Of a stretch of DNA of 64,000 bases, positions 30,912-39,917 are shown piece by piece. The number at the start of each line of letters is the position of its first letter. Position 1 is the first letter of the stretch. A program made the position numbers and the translations under genes. Where the stretch lies: positions 124,001 through 188,000 of the forward strand of contig JBBAAR010000002.1 in NCBI GenBank assembly GCA_041658185.1, written 5' to 3'. The DNA comes from UBA8919 sp041658185 (lineage in GTDB: Bacteria; Elusimicrobiota; UBA8919). The notes below the pieces were generated by a model. It was not told the DNA's origin, did not search any database, and was given only the letters and a program-made list of their open reading frames with translations.

Positions 30912-32824
30912 AAAAAAATCTTGTTCAAAAAATTATTGAAAAACATTTGTTTGAAGGTAATCTTATTACCGGCGAGGAAATTGGTATTCAAATAGACCAG
31001 ACACTTACGCAGGACGCAACTGGCACACTTGCGTATCTTGAATTTGAAGCGATGGGTGTTAAAAAAATAAAAACGAAACTTTCCGTTTCTTATGTTGACC
31101 ATAATACTTTACAAACGGGTTTTGAAAATTCTGACGACCATAAATTTTTGCAATCAATAACACAGAAATACGGGCTGTATTTTTCGCCCAACGGCAACGG
31201 TGTTTGCCATCAAGTTCATCTTGAAAGATTTTCAAAACCCGGCGAAACGCTTATCGGTTCCGACTCGCACACGCCGACCGCCGGTGCGATGGGAATGCTT
31301 GCAATAGGTGTCGGCGGTTTGGATGTCGCGTATGCGCTTTCCACCGGAAGATTTTATTTAAAGCTGCCGAAAGTTATGAATATAAAACTTTCAGGGAAAC
31401 TTTTTGGTTGGGCAACGGCAAAAGATGTTATTCTGGAACTTTTAAAACGGTTGACCGTCAAAGGCGGCGTCGGGAAAATTTTTGAATATACCGGCCCCGG
31501 CATAAAAACCCTTTCCGTTTATGAGCGAGCAACAATTACAAATATGGGTGCGGAGTTGGGCTTGACAACTTCTATTTTCCCTTCAGATGAACAAACTAAA
31601 AAATTTCTGAAATTACAAAAAAGGGAAAAAGATTTTAGAGAAATTTCCGCGGATGAAAATGCTGAATACGATGAAACTATGGAAATTGATTTATCAAAAA
31701 TTGTTCCGCTGGCCGCGTGTCCGCACTCACCCGACAATGTTAAGCAGGTTTCTGAAATCAGAGATGTTTTCCTTGACCAAATTGTAATCGGCTCTTGTAC
31801 CAATTCATCGCTGACAGATTTGCTTCTTGTCGCAAAAATCCTGAAAGATAAAAAAGTAAAAGTTCCGACGATAATTTCTCCCGCATCCTCGCAGATTTTG
31901 GCGAATCTTATTAAATCAGGTGCGATGTTGGATTTGGTTTCAAGCGGCGTGCGTATGCTTGAGCCCGCTTGCGGACCCTGCATAGGAATGGGTTGTGCTC
32001 CGAATTCCGGCGGCGTATCTTTGAGAACATTCAATAGAAATTTCAAGGGAAGAAGCGGGACGGATGATGCGAAAATTTACATTTCCGGACCCGTTGTTGC
32101 GGCGTTTTCTGCACTAACCGGAAAAATTACAGAACCGTCGGGGAAAGTTCCTAAAATAGAACTTCCCCAAAAGATTGAAATAACGGATAATTTAATAATC
32201 GCTCCTCGGAAAACTATAACAAATGTTATAATTTACAGAGGGAAAAATATAAAGCCGATTGAGAAATTTTCAGAGTTAGAAAATACGATAACCGGAGAAG
32301 TTGTGCTGAAGTTAAAGGACAACATCACAACTGACGATATAATTCCGGCCGGGGCAAAAATTCTTCCGCTTCGCTCAAACATACCTGCTATTTCTGAATA
32401 TGTTTTCTCAAAAATTGATTCGGGTTTCGTCAAAAGGGCGAGGGAAGCAGCCAAAAAAATCGGCGGGATTATTATTGCCGGTGAAAATTACGGGCAGGGT
32501 TCTTCCAGAGAGCATGCGGCATTGTGTCCAAAATATCTCGGCATAAAAGCAATCATCGCAAAATCATATGCAAGAATTCATAAATCAAATCTTGTCAATT
32601 TCGGAGTTATGCCTTTAATTTTACAAAATCCTAAAGATTATGAAAAAATAGACATCTCAGATAAACTTGAAATAGAAGATGTAAAAAGTTTGTCGGATGC
32701 ACAAGTGCAAAAAACTCTGACGGTGAAAAATATCGCTAAAAACTTTTCTTTTAATGTTACCCATGATTTGACAGAAAGGCAATTAAAAGTGCTTCTCTCA
32801 GGCGGTTTGCTGAACTGTCTCTGA
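30908..32824 (+). CDS. acnA: aconitate hydratase
   Basis: 638 residues, matching the shorter aconitase-type family (about 640) rather than AcnA of E. coli (~890). Interconverts citrate and isocitrate. Cluster cysteines in GSCTNSS and CGPCIGMG; also GSDSHTPTAG near residue 117 and the C-terminal swivel domain with GENYGQGSSREHAAL. LeuC/D-like homoaconitase is the main alternative, but the swivel domain is fused here. Cotranscribed with serA (ATGA overlap). Supplies the 2-oxoglutarate branch that feeds glutamate synthase (inference). Confidence 0.88.
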   Translation: MKKNLVQKIIEKHLFEGNLITGEEIGIQIDQTLTQDATGTLAYLEFEAMGVKKIKTKLSVSYVDHNTLQTGFENSDDHKFLQSITQKYGLYFSPNGNGVCHQVHLERFSKPGETLIGSDSHTPTAGAMGMLAIGVGGLDVAYALSTGRFYLKLPKVMNIKLSGKLFGWATAKDVILELLKRLTVKGGVGKIFEYTGPGIKTLSVYERATITNMGAELGLTTSIFPSDEQTKKFLKLQKREKDFREISADENAEYDETMEIDLSKIVPLAACPHSPDNVKQVSEIRDVFLDQIVIGSCTNSSLTDLLLVAKILKDKKVKVPTIISPASSQILANLIKSGAMLDLVSSGVRMLEPACGPCIGMGCAPNSGGVSLRTFNRNFKGRSGTDDAKIYISGPVVAAFSALTGKITEPSGKVPKIELPQKIEITDNLIIAPRKTITNVIIYRGKNIKPIEKFSELENTITGEVVLKLKDNITTDDIIPAGAKILPLRSNIPAISEYVFSKIDSGFVKRAREAAKKIGGIIIAGENYGQGSSREHAALCPKYLGIKAIIAKSYARIHKSNLVNFGVMPLILQNPKDYEKIDISDKLEIEDVKSLSDAQVQKTLTVKNIAKNFSFNVTHDLTERQLKVLLSGGLLNCL

Positions 32825-32946
32825 TTTTGCTGTCTCTGATTTTTGCTGTCCTGCTCTTGCCGCTCTTGCCAGAGTTTTTTTTCTTTTGAGTCGTCTCAAA
32901 TATCTCTGCCTTATCTGTTGTCTTCTTGTCTCTTGCTTTCTCTTGC
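32825..32946. repeat. pyrimidine-rich tandem repeats between convergent genes
   Basis: Runs of CTGTCTCTGATTTTG twice, then GCTCTTGCC twice, before a T8 run at about 32876. Simple-repeat filler between acnA and the minus-strand MEMO1 gene. No solid terminator hairpin; CTCT/AGAG before the T-run is only 4 bp. Confidence 0.6.
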
Positions 32947-34383
32947 TCATTTCTGTTCCTCCTTAAATGCAAAGACGGTAAATGTGTATAAATCGGCGTC
33001 TCCTTTTTTCCACGCATCCGTTTCAAGTCCTGCTTTCTGCCTGCACAACTCGGACAGAAACGCCTCTTTTTTTGAAAGTTCGGGATGCTCCCAAACCTGA
33101 GGGAGAAACAGCCCGGACCGGGACCCCTTTTTTACTACAACACCATGCTTACCTTCAATAATCTCAGTTGCCGACGATATTTTTTTTAACGGCGACAAAA
33201 CCGAAATTTCAATTTTTACATCTTTCAGTTCATTTTTTGTAACCGGAGAAAATCTGTAATCCTCAACTGCCGATGCAATTGCCAGTTGCGTTACCGCTTC
33301 ATAAATAGGCATTCGCGCCTCGGTAGTTCCGATACATCCTCTGAGGTTATGATTTTTTTCAAGGGTAACGAAGACCGCACCGTTGTTCAAAAGTTCCGGA
33401 TTCGTTGTAGTAAATTTTGGAATTTTACCGGTTGTTAAATAAACATCAATTGAGTTTCTCGCAATTTGTAAGAGTTCTTTTTGCGCATCTTTCGTTAAGG
33501 AAAATTCCTTTTCACTTCCGACTTCCGGCTTCCGGCTTCCGGTCGTTTTCACAAACGCAGCCGCTCCGTAACCGACAACCTTGTTCGCATCACCGTAAGA
33601 GGATGCCGCCGAGTTTGAATAATTTATTATAACGGATTTGTCCGCACCCAAAATTTTTGATGTTTCCATAACGGTAAGTACCGACGGTAGTCCGCATAAA
33701 GTGCAGTGAAGCTCGGGAATGTTTTTAGATAACCAGTTGTCATTTACTCTTATAAGTTCTGCCGGATTAAATTTTTCTATTGTTTTAAGAATATCTTTAT
33801 CAACAATTTCCGCATCTTTTTTTACAGGATAGTGTGTCATATCAGTAGATGCGACAAGCAACACAGATTTTTTAGATGTGCTAATTGTTTTTGCGATTAT
33901 TTCCGCAACATCTTTATAGGATTGTTCGTCGTTTATAAGAATAGCAACGATTTTGAAATTTTTGAGTACTCTTTGTAAAAAAGGAATCTGAACTTCCAGT
34001 GAATGCTCCGGGATGTGGACATTGTTATTTGATTGAAATATTTTTGATGACAGGAGTTCTTTTGTTAATTTTTCGTCGATTGAAACCTCGCCAAGCGGGG
34101 TTGAAAAATTGCCGCCCGTCCACACCGCCGCACCTTTAACCGGATAATTATGGCTTGAACCGATTAAAATTACCGTTTCGATTTTTTCGCCTTCAACTTG
34201 TTTATACGACCACGCTGCCGTTTGTCCCGAAAACACATATCCTGCGTGAGGCGAAATCAACCCGATAATTTTTCCGTTTAAATTCTGTTTTTTTGTTTTT
34301 GACAAAAACTCGTCTACAATTTTAGAGAGTTCGTTTTTATCCGACGGATAAAACTGTCCTGCTACTGCCGGTGTACGAGTCAT
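32947..34383 (-). CDS. MEMO1-AMMECR1 fusion (AmmeMemoRadiSam proteins B + A)
   Basis: 478 residues. The N-terminal domain (1-275) is MEMO1-like: MTRTPAVAGQFYP, ISPHAGYVFSG, SSHNY and STDMTHYP, with metal-binding histidines of a dioxygenase-like fold. The C-terminal domain (about 295-478) is AMMECR1: LRGCIGT and SAVEDYRFSP. The radical SAM partner is not in the window. Start: ATG 34383 fits because AAGGAGG (34395-34389) is 5 bp upstream and MxRxPAVAGxFYP is the family's normal N-terminus. A longer frame (to 34494) has a hydrophobic stretch but begins in the promoter's -35 box. A 7-bp tandem array forms the linker. Confidence 0.9.
   Translation of the reverse strand: MTRTPAVAGQFYPSDKNELSKIVDEFLSKTKKQNLNGKIIGLISPHAGYVFSGQTAAWSYKQVEGEKIETVILIGSSHNYPVKGAAVWTGGNFSTPLGEVSIDEKLTKELLSSKIFQSNNNVHIPEHSLEVQIPFLQRVLKNFKIVAILINDEQSYKDVAEIIAKTISTSKKSVLLVASTDMTHYPVKKDAEIVDKDILKTIEKFNPAELIRVNDNWLSKNIPELHCTLCGLPSVLTVMETSKILGADKSVIINYSNSAASSYGDANKVVGYGAAAFVKTTGSRKPEVGSEKEFSLTKDAQKELLQIARNSIDVYLTTGKIPKFTTTNPELLNNGAVFVTLEKNHNLRGCIGTTEARMPIYEAVTQLAIASAVEDYRFSPVTKNELKDVKIEISVLSPLKKISSATEIIEGKHGVVVKKGSRSGLFLPQVWEHPELSKKEAFLSELCRQKAGLETDAWKKGDADLYTFTVFAFKEEQK
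33515..33542. repeat. 7-bp tandem array, four units
   Basis: CTTCCGA then CTTCCGG three times (28 bp). Encodes part of the linker between the MEMO1 and AMMECR1 domains (minus strand). Same unit family as 45904-45931 and 48488-48515. Confidence 0.9.
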
Positions 34384-34465
34384 CATATCCTCCTTGGCAA
34401 TGCATCCCGCCGGAAAAACTATGAGCAATGACAAAAAAAACAAATTAAAAAACTCCACAGCAAAA

Positions 34466-34494
34466 ATTTTATAATTTTTTAGCACTAATGTCAA
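34466..34494 (-). promoter_or_regulatory. promoter of the MEMO1-AMMECR1 gene
   Basis: Minus strand: TTGACA (34494-34489), 17 bp, TAAAAT (34471-34466). Gives a leader of about 75 nt before ATG 34383. Confidence 0.8.
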
Positions 34495-34510
34495 GCATAA
34501 TTTTTTTTAC

Positions 34511-34539
34511 TTGACAAAATTATTATTATTTAATATAAT
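34511..34539 (+). promoter_or_regulatory. promoter of the hydrogenase operon
   Basis: TTGACA 34511-34516, 17 bp, TATAAT 34534-34539. Only 11 bp separate the -10 box from ATG 34551, so the mRNA would have a leader of about 5 nt and no ribosome site. Confidence 0.85.
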
Positions 34540-34550
34540 TTCAAAAGTTT

Positions 34551-35549
34551 ATGGAAATTAGGTATATTAACAATAATAATTGGCAGAATTTTCTTCTCAA
34601 TCAGATAGGAAAATATAATGTTTTTTCTCTTTTTGAACAAGGAGATGCGGATTATAATTATGTGATGCTTTCTACTGAAAATCTCAAGGATACTGTTTTA
34701 GGAAAATACCGGTCAATAGTACCGGTAAAATCATTTTTCTTCCCGCCTTCGGAAAAAATCCTGCCGTTTAATAAAAAAAAATCGCAGATTATAGTCGGCG
34801 TGAAAGCATGCGAGATTGCTCATCTTCGGCTTCTTGATGCAATGTTTTTGGGCGGTGAATACAAAGACCCTGTCTACGAAGAAGCAAGAAAAAATACGGT
34901 GATAATTTCCGCCGATTGTACTTCAGCGAAGGATTGCTGCTTTTGCTCAATCATAGAAGGTGCTCCTTATCCTACCTGCGGATTTGATATAAATCTCAGC
35001 CCTGTTAAAAATGGTTTTGTCGTAGAAATTTTAAGTGAAAAGGGAAAAGCACTTGTTGAAAGCAACGGTTCGCTTTTCCAGCCGGCGGTTGATGACCATG
35101 GTGCCTCGGCGGAAAAAAACAGGGTGAAAGTTAACGAACTTGTCCTTAAGATAAATAAAGATTTTAATTTTGCAAAAGCACTTGACGAAGTTGTAAAACC
35201 TCCGAAGACCGATCTGTGGAAAGATGCAGCGAAGGAGTGCGTTGAGTGCGGCGGTTGCAGATTTGCCTGTTCAACCTGTTATTGTTTTTTAATCGGCGAG
35301 CAGAAAAATTTTGAGAAATTTCGTCTGTGGGATGCCTGTCAGTTTAAGGGCTATGCACGTGTGGCCGGCGGAGGAAATCCCAGGCCGAGCAAACCGTCGA
35401 GATACAGAAATCTTTATTCCTGTAAAATAAATTATCGTCGTCAAAATTTTGGTTTTTATGCATGTACCGGTTGCGGACGGTGCATTGAGGTTTGTCCGGC
35501 GGAAATAGACATAAGAGATGTGCTTACGAAATTGAGTGAAGCAAAATGA
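34551..35549 (+). CDS. HydB-like iron-sulfur electron-transfer subunit
   Basis: 332 residues, resembling the beta subunit of sulfhydrogenase/anaerobic sulfite reductase. Central VKACEIAHLRLLD and DCTSAKDCCFC motifs are typical; the C-terminal half has CVECGGCRFAC...CYCF and CTGCGRCIEVCPAE, two [4Fe-4S] sites. It would carry electrons between the NAD(P)H-reactive subunit (next gene, ATGA overlap) and the hydrogenase core. First gene of the hydrogenase operon and likely leaderless. Confidence 0.82.
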   Translation: MEIRYINNNNWQNFLLNQIGKYNVFSLFEQGDADYNYVMLSTENLKDTVLGKYRSIVPVKSFFFPPSEKILPFNKKKSQIIVGVKACEIAHLRLLDAMFLGGEYKDPVYEEARKNTVIISADCTSAKDCCFCSIIEGAPYPTCGFDINLSPVKNGFVVEILSEKGKALVESNGSLFQPAVDDHGASAEKNRVKVNELVLKINKDFNFAKALDEVVKPPKTDLWKDAAKECVECGGCRFACSTCYCFLIGEQKNFEKFRLWDACQFKGYARVAGGGNPRPSKPSRYRNLYSCKINYRRQNFGFYACTGCGRCIEVCPAEIDIRDVLTKLSEAK

Positions 35550-36364
35550 AAAACATTTATCAGCCGATTAAATCGGAAGTGCTGAAGATTACCGACGAAA
35601 GTTCTAACATAAAAACATTTACAGTAAAACCGTCGGAAAAGTTTTCTTTTGTAACCGGACAATTTATAGAAGTATCTCTTGACGGCATCGGCGAAGCGCC
35701 TTTTACCCCGTCTTCATCACCTTATGAGGCAGAGACGATAGATGTTACTATAATGAAAGCGGGTTATGTGACTGAAAAGATTCACCAGTTGAAAAAAGGC
35801 GATGTCGTCGGCATTCGCGGACCTTACGGCAAGGGCTATCCGATTGAAGAAATGTTCGGCAAAGAAATTTTGATTTTAGGCGGCGGCGTGGGTATGGCGC
35901 CTTTACGTTCTTTTCTTTTAACGCTTGTTCATAATATAGAAAAATTCAAAAAAATTATTTTGTGTTACGGAGCAAAGAGTCCAGAAGATGTTATTTATAA
36001 ATCTGAATTTGAAAAATGGAATAAAATCAAAAAATTGGATATTTTGAGGAGTGTTGATAAATGTCCCGTCGGTGTTTGGAAAGAAGACATCGGGGTTGTA
36101 ACCTGTCTTTTGGATAAAGCGAAATTTAATTTGGAAAATACGGTTTCAATTGTCTGCGGTCCGCCTGTTATGATGAAATTCGGCGTCCGCAAACTTTTAG
36201 AATTGGGCTTCCCGCCGGGAAAAATATATCTTTCAATGGAAAAAAATATGTCCTGCGGTCTCGGTAAATGCGGGCATTGTCAGTTAGGACCTTATTTTGT
36301 CTGCAAGGACGGTCCGGTTTTTACCTACGATAAAATAAAAGATTTTGAAGAGTTGTGGGATTAA
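35546..36364 (+). CDS. HydG-like FAD/NAD(P)H-binding subunit
   Basis: 272 residues. A ferredoxin-reductase fold: FTPSSSP (FAD), GIRGPYGKGY, GGGVGMAPLRSF (NAD(P) site), and a C-terminal MSCGLGKCGHC...C that binds a [2Fe-2S] cluster, as in the gamma subunit of sulfhydrogenase and dihydroorotate dehydrogenase PyrK. It would exchange electrons with NAD(P)H. Directly abuts the next ferredoxin gene. Confidence 0.85.
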   Translation: MKNIYQPIKSEVLKITDESSNIKTFTVKPSEKFSFVTGQFIEVSLDGIGEAPFTPSSSPYEAETIDVTIMKAGYVTEKIHQLKKGDVVGIRGPYGKGYPIEEMFGKEILILGGGVGMAPLRSFLLTLVHNIEKFKKIILCYGAKSPEDVIYKSEFEKWNKIKKLDILRSVDKCPVGVWKEDIGVVTCLLDKAKFNLENTVSIVCGPPVMMKFGVRKLLELGFPPGKIYLSMEKNMSCGLGKCGHCQLGPYFVCKDGPVFTYDKIKDFEELWD

Positions 36365-36868
36365 ATGAGCAAAAAAATTCTTATTGATTTGGAAAAGTAT
36401 TACAAAACAGATCCCGCTAAAAGCGGGACTACGGAGTGCAGTTATTTTTATCATCAATTAACCGCCAATGATGCTCCTAAAAACTGGGGGGTTGAAAAAC
36501 TTTTAGCGAAAGCGGCGCAGTTTGTTATTTGTCGTCAGTGCAAGAGAGCCGACTGCATTATATCCTGCCCTAACGAGGCGCTTGAAAAAAACAAAGACGG
36601 TATTTTACAGAGATATTCAATGAGGTGCACATCCTGTAAAAATTGTTCCGTGGCGTGTCCGTTTGGAACTATCTATCCGGATATATTGCCATATAAAACT
36701 TCACAGTGTGATTATTGCGTAGGTAGAAGTAACGGTAAGCCGCCGAAATGTGTTGAGACGGATAAAACGGGAATTTTAAGTTGGGTTGAAGCGGGCGAAG
36801 ATGAACTTAAAAATATCTATAAAATATCGGATAAACTTTTGGTTTATAGTTTAAAATGGAAAAAATGA
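36365..36868 (+). CDS. polyferredoxin subunit of the hydrogenase
   Basis: 167 residues with ICRQCKRADCIISC, CTSCKNCSVAC and CDYCVGRSNGKPPKC, the HycB/CooF-type set of [4Fe-4S] motifs; the last motif is less regular. It begins one base after the HydG-like stop. A short palindromic element (36412-36428) is inserted in frame at about residues 16-21. Ends 13 bp inside the NuoH-like gene. Likely links the flavin module and the membrane hydrogenase. Confidence 0.82.
   Translation: MSKKILIDLEKYYKTDPAKSGTTECSYFYHQLTANDAPKNWGVEKLLAKAAQFVICRQCKRADCIISCPNEALEKNKDGILQRYSMRCTSCKNCSVACPFGTIYPDILPYKTSQCDYCVGRSNGKPPKCVETDKTGILSWVEAGEDELKNIYKISDKLLVYSLKWKK
36412..36428. repeat. palindromic repeat inside the ferredoxin gene
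   Basis: TCCCGCT (36412-36418), loop AAA, AGCGGGA (36422-36428), then CTAC. Same design as the 25765 and 63603 elements: a palindrome followed by (AA)CTAC. Codes for PAKSGTT. Confidence 0.65.
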
Positions 36869-37758
36869 AAACATTATTTGAATTTATTATTTTCCCGGGA
36901 TTTATTTTTACGGCCGTTGCCGGAATGGTCGTTTCCTGGATTGACAGAAAAGTTACCGCCAGAGTTCAGTGGAGACAGGGCCCTCCGTTTTTTCAACCGT
37001 TTTATGATTTTGTAAAGCTTCTCGTAAAAGAAACGATTGTTCCGTCGTCGGCAAATGCGGCAATTTTTCTTTTGGCGCCGCTTTTTACTATCGCTTCAAC
37101 CACTCTCGCATCCGTAATTTTATGGAAGGCGATAATTAGTCCGCAGTCGCTCTTCGTTGGCGATTTAATCGTAGTAATTTACCTGCTCGCAATAACGCCT
37201 ATCTCCGTAATTCTCGGTGCGAGCGCCGCCGGTAATCCGATTGCGTCTCTTGCAGCGAGCCGCGAGATGAAACTGTATCTTTCGTATGAACTTCCGTTTA
37301 TTTTTTCTATTCTTGTGTCTGTGATAAAATTGCACACGATAAAATTGGGCGAAATAATTACCGTGCAACAGTCGTCCGGTGTCGTTTTTAATTCTTTTTC
37401 TGGTGTGATTGCGTTTGTAATATTTCTTCTCACTATTCAGGCGAAGTTAGGGCTTGTTCCGTTTGATGTCGCGGAAGCAGAAGGGGAATTAGCCGGGGGC
37501 GTCTGCATAGAATATTCCGGCGTTCCGCTTGCACTTTTCATATTAAATCGTATAATGCTTTTGTTTGTAATTCCGGTTTTTGCTGCGGTAATGTTTTTTG
37601 GCGGGAATTTTTTAAGTATTATAGCGGTTCTTGTTTTGATAATTTTAATAAGGAATACAAATCCGAGAGTCAGGATAGACCAGGCAGTAAGATTCTTTTG
37701 GAGGAGTTGTTTGGTTGTTTCAATTTTTGCGGCTGTATTGGCAATCATAGGATACTAA
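36856..37758 (+). CDS. hydrogenase membrane subunit, NuoH/EchB/HycD-like
   Basis: 300 residues with about eight transmembrane helices. VSWIDRKVTARVQWRQGPPFFQPFYDFVKLLVKE is the NuoH N-terminal signature in part (WxDRKxxARxQxRxGPP), and VPFDVAEAEGELAGG the conserved loop that contacts the quinone site in complex I. In group 4 hydrogenases this subunit anchors the soluble arm. Overlaps the previous gene by 13 bp. Confidence 0.9.
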   Translation: MEKMKTLFEFIIFPGFIFTAVAGMVVSWIDRKVTARVQWRQGPPFFQPFYDFVKLLVKETIVPSSANAAIFLLAPLFTIASTTLASVILWKAIISPQSLFVGDLIVVIYLLAITPISVILGASAAGNPIASLAASREMKLYLSYELPFIFSILVSVIKLHTIKLGEIITVQQSSGVVFNSFSGVIAFVIFLLTIQAKLGLVPFDVAEAEGELAGGVCIEYSGVPLALFILNRIMLLFVIPVFAAVMFFGGNFLSIIAVLVLIILIRNTNPRVRIDQAVRFFWRSCLVVSIFAAVLAIIGY

Positions 37759-37759
37759 A

Positions 37760-38191
37760 ATGTCGGCATCAATAAAAATAAAAGCGTTAACAAAATCAAT
37801 CTGGGTTTTCCATGCGGCGTGCAGTCCGTGCAACAACTGCGACATAGAAATTTTGGACACTTTGACCCCGAGATATGATTTAGAAAGATTCGGCATTCAA
37901 CTTGTCGGTTCAATCCGCCACGCGGACGTGCTTTTGGTAACCGGCGCCGTCAACAAAAAAATCGTTGACCGTCTGAAAAGGTTGTATGAACAGGCGCCTA
38001 AACCGGTTTTTGTCGTTGCTGTCGGAAACTGCGCATGCTCGGAAATTATGTTCAGGGATTCATACAATACCTGCGGGCCATTGGATAAAATTATTCCGGT
38101 TGATGCATACATTCCGGGATGTCCGCCTAAACCGGAAGCGATGATAATGGGAGTCGTAAAACTGATAAAAGCGTTAAAAGGTGAAAAGTAA
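37760..38191 (+). CDS. hydrogenase small subunit, NuoB/EchC-like
   Basis: 143 residues. Carries the proximal [4Fe-4S] cluster: ACSPCNNCD, GNCACS, and YIPGCPPKPEA. Like other group 4 small subunits it has only this one cluster. Located one base after the NuoH-like gene. Confidence 0.92.
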   Translation: MSASIKIKALTKSIWVFHAACSPCNNCDIEILDTLTPRYDLERFGIQLVGSIRHADVLLVTGAVNKKIVDRLKRLYEQAPKPVFVVAVGNCACSEIMFRDSYNTCGPLDKIIPVDAYIPGCPPKPEAMIMGVVKLIKALKGEK

Positions 38192-38194
38192 AAA

Positions 38195-38644
38195 ATGAAA
38201 ATAATTGACGAAATAAAAAATAAGTTCGGCAGCAAAATAAAAAAGTTTGAGGAAAAAAATCCGAGAAGATTTTATATTGATATTTTACCGTCGGATGCCG
38301 TTTTTGCCGCGAAGATTCTTTTCGTTGAACTTCAATTAAGATTTGTTATTGCGACAGGTATTGACAGACCTGACGGTCTTGAAATACTCTATCATTTTTC
38401 AGACGATAAATCGGGGTGCGTTATTTCCGTCCGTGTTTTAATTGCGGATAAAGAAAGACCGGAAATAGACACGATTTCAAAAATTATAAAAGGTGCGGAA
38501 TGGATTGAAAGGGAGATGTGGGAACTTTTGGGAATAAACTTCAGGGGACATCCGAATTTGAAACATCTTTTATTACGCGATGACTGGCCGGAGAAAAATT
38601 ATCCGTTGAGACAGGGCCAGGGAGAAGGCCGAAAAAATGACTGA
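38195..38644 (+). CDS. hydrogenase subunit, NuoC/EchD-like
   Basis: 149 residues, no metal motifs. GAEWIEREMWELLGINFRGHPNLKHLLL near the C-terminus is the NuoC (30-kDa) signature in part (ER-x-x-W/Y-D/E-L-x-G-x-x-F-x-G-H). Overlaps the next gene by 8 bp. Interface subunit of the hydrogenase arm. Confidence 0.9.
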   Translation: MKIIDEIKNKFGSKIKKFEEKNPRRFYIDILPSDAVFAAKILFVELQLRFVIATGIDRPDGLEILYHFSDDKSGCVISVRVLIADKERPEIDTISKIIKGAEWIEREMWELLGINFRGHPNLKHLLLRDDWPEKNYPLRQGQGEGRKND

Positions 38645-39830
38645 CAAAAAAAGAACTATAATTCCTATTGGCCCGTACCATCCTTTGCAGGAAGAGGCGG
38701 AGTTTTTCAAACTTTATGTTGAAGGCGAAAAGGTTGTTGATATGGATATTGAACTCGGTTACAACCACAGGGGGATTGAAAAACTTTCGGAGTCGCTTCA
38801 CTGGGACCAGTCGGCTTTTTTGGTTGAAAGAATCTGCGGAATCTGTTCAACCAGTCATCCGTTCGCTTATGTGAATGCAGTTGAAGATTTGGCAGGGATA
38901 GAAATATCTCTCAGAGCAAAATATATCCGTTCGGTTATCGGAGAACTTGAACGGCTGCACTCTCATCTTTTATGGCTTGGTTTAGCAGGGCATTTTCTCG
39001 GCTACAATACCGTCTGGATGTGGTCATGGAAATACCGCGAACTGGTCAACGATATTTTTGAGTTTATCACCGGCAATCGTCAGCACTATGCGATGATGAA
39101 AATCGGCGGAGTCCGTCGGGATATTGAAAAAAAAGATATTCCACAAATAGAAAAAATGTGCAGCGATTTAATTCCGGTTTTGGATATGTTCAGAGGTGCG
39201 GTGATGGACGACCCTGTAATCCACGCAAGGACAAAAGGCGTGGGTGTTCTGCCGAAGAATGTCGCTATTGATTATTGTGTCGTAGGACCCACCGCCCGTG
39301 CAAGCGGCGTGGATATTGATGTTCGTCGCGATGATACTCATGCAGCATATAATCTGGTTGACTGGAAAGTTATCGTCCTTAAGAACGGCGATGTCTTTGA
39401 TAAAGCCGCCATCCGTATTCTGGAAATGTACGAGTCAATAAAAATTATCCGCGGCTGTCTTGAAGGACTTAAAAAAGAGCCGGAAGGAAATTTTGACTTA
39501 AATGTAAAAGAAATACCCGCCGGTGAAGGAATAGGTCATTACGAAGCCCCGCGCGGCGAAGTTTTCCATTATGTCCGTTCTGACGGTTCTTCCCGTCCCG
39601 TTCGCCATAAAATCCGCGCGCCCAGTTATGTCAATGTTCCTTCTAACCAGTATGCCGTAAAAGGGCAGACAATTTCCGATGCCGCATTAATTCTTGCGGC
39701 GGTTGACCCGTGTTATTGCTGCACTGAAAGGGTCGCTGTAATTGATAAGGCAAAAAATAAAAAGTTGATGAACGGTTTTGATTTGATAAAACTCTGCCAA
39801 AAGAAAACGGAAGAAATAAGGAACAAATAA
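38637..39830 (+). CDS. [NiFe] hydrogenase large subunit, group 4 (NuoD/EchE-like)
   Basis: 397 residues. The nickel-iron ligands are intact: ERICGICSTSHP near residue 63 and DPCYCCTE near residue 362 (D-P-C-x-x-C), so it is a true hydrogenase and not a complex I NuoD, which lacks these cysteines. The peptide ends 34 residues after the C-terminal motif, so whether a tail is cleaved is unclear; a HycI-like protease gene is at 47676. Makes or uses H2 at the cytoplasmic side. Confidence 0.95.
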   Translation: MTDKKRTIIPIGPYHPLQEEAEFFKLYVEGEKVVDMDIELGYNHRGIEKLSESLHWDQSAFLVERICGICSTSHPFAYVNAVEDLAGIEISLRAKYIRSVIGELERLHSHLLWLGLAGHFLGYNTVWMWSWKYRELVNDIFEFITGNRQHYAMMKIGGVRRDIEKKDIPQIEKMCSDLIPVLDMFRGAVMDDPVIHARTKGVGVLPKNVAIDYCVVGPTARASGVDIDVRRDDTHAAYNLVDWKVIVLKNGDVFDKAAIRILEMYESIKIIRGCLEGLKKEPEGNFDLNVKEIPAGEGIGHYEAPRGEVFHYVRSDGSSRPVRHKIRAPSYVNVPSNQYAVKGQTISDAALILAAVDPCYCCTERVAVIDKAKNKKLMNGFDLIKLCQKKTEEIRNK

Positions 39831-39833
39831 TAA

Positions 39834-39904
39834 CCACGAATGGACACGAATGAACATAAAAAAGAATAGTATTTTAATTCGTGACTATTAGTGTTAATTC
39901 GTGG
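39834..39904. repeat. inverted repeat element (CCACGAAT family)
   Basis: CCACGAAT (39834-39841) pairs with ATTCGTGG (39897-39904); inside, ACACGAAT (39844-39851) pairs with ATTCGTGA (39877-39884). The right end TTAATTCGTGGCTAA recurs at 62746-62760. Splits the hydrogenase operon between the large subunit and the first channel subunit. Confidence 0.8.
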
Positions 39905-39917
39905 CTAAAGTAAAAAT

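Noticed and set aside
32858..32885. Intrinsic terminator after acnA
   Set aside because: There is a T8 run, but the only stem before it is 4 bp.
34384..34494. N-terminal extension giving the MEMO1 fusion a lipoprotein signal
   Set aside because: Begins in the -35 box; ribosome site and family N-terminus support ATG 34383. The lipobox is also poor (Pro at -3).
38637..39830. Complex I NuoD instead of hydrogenase
   Set aside because: Both CxxC motifs for Ni-Fe are present and a maturation protease is encoded in the operon.
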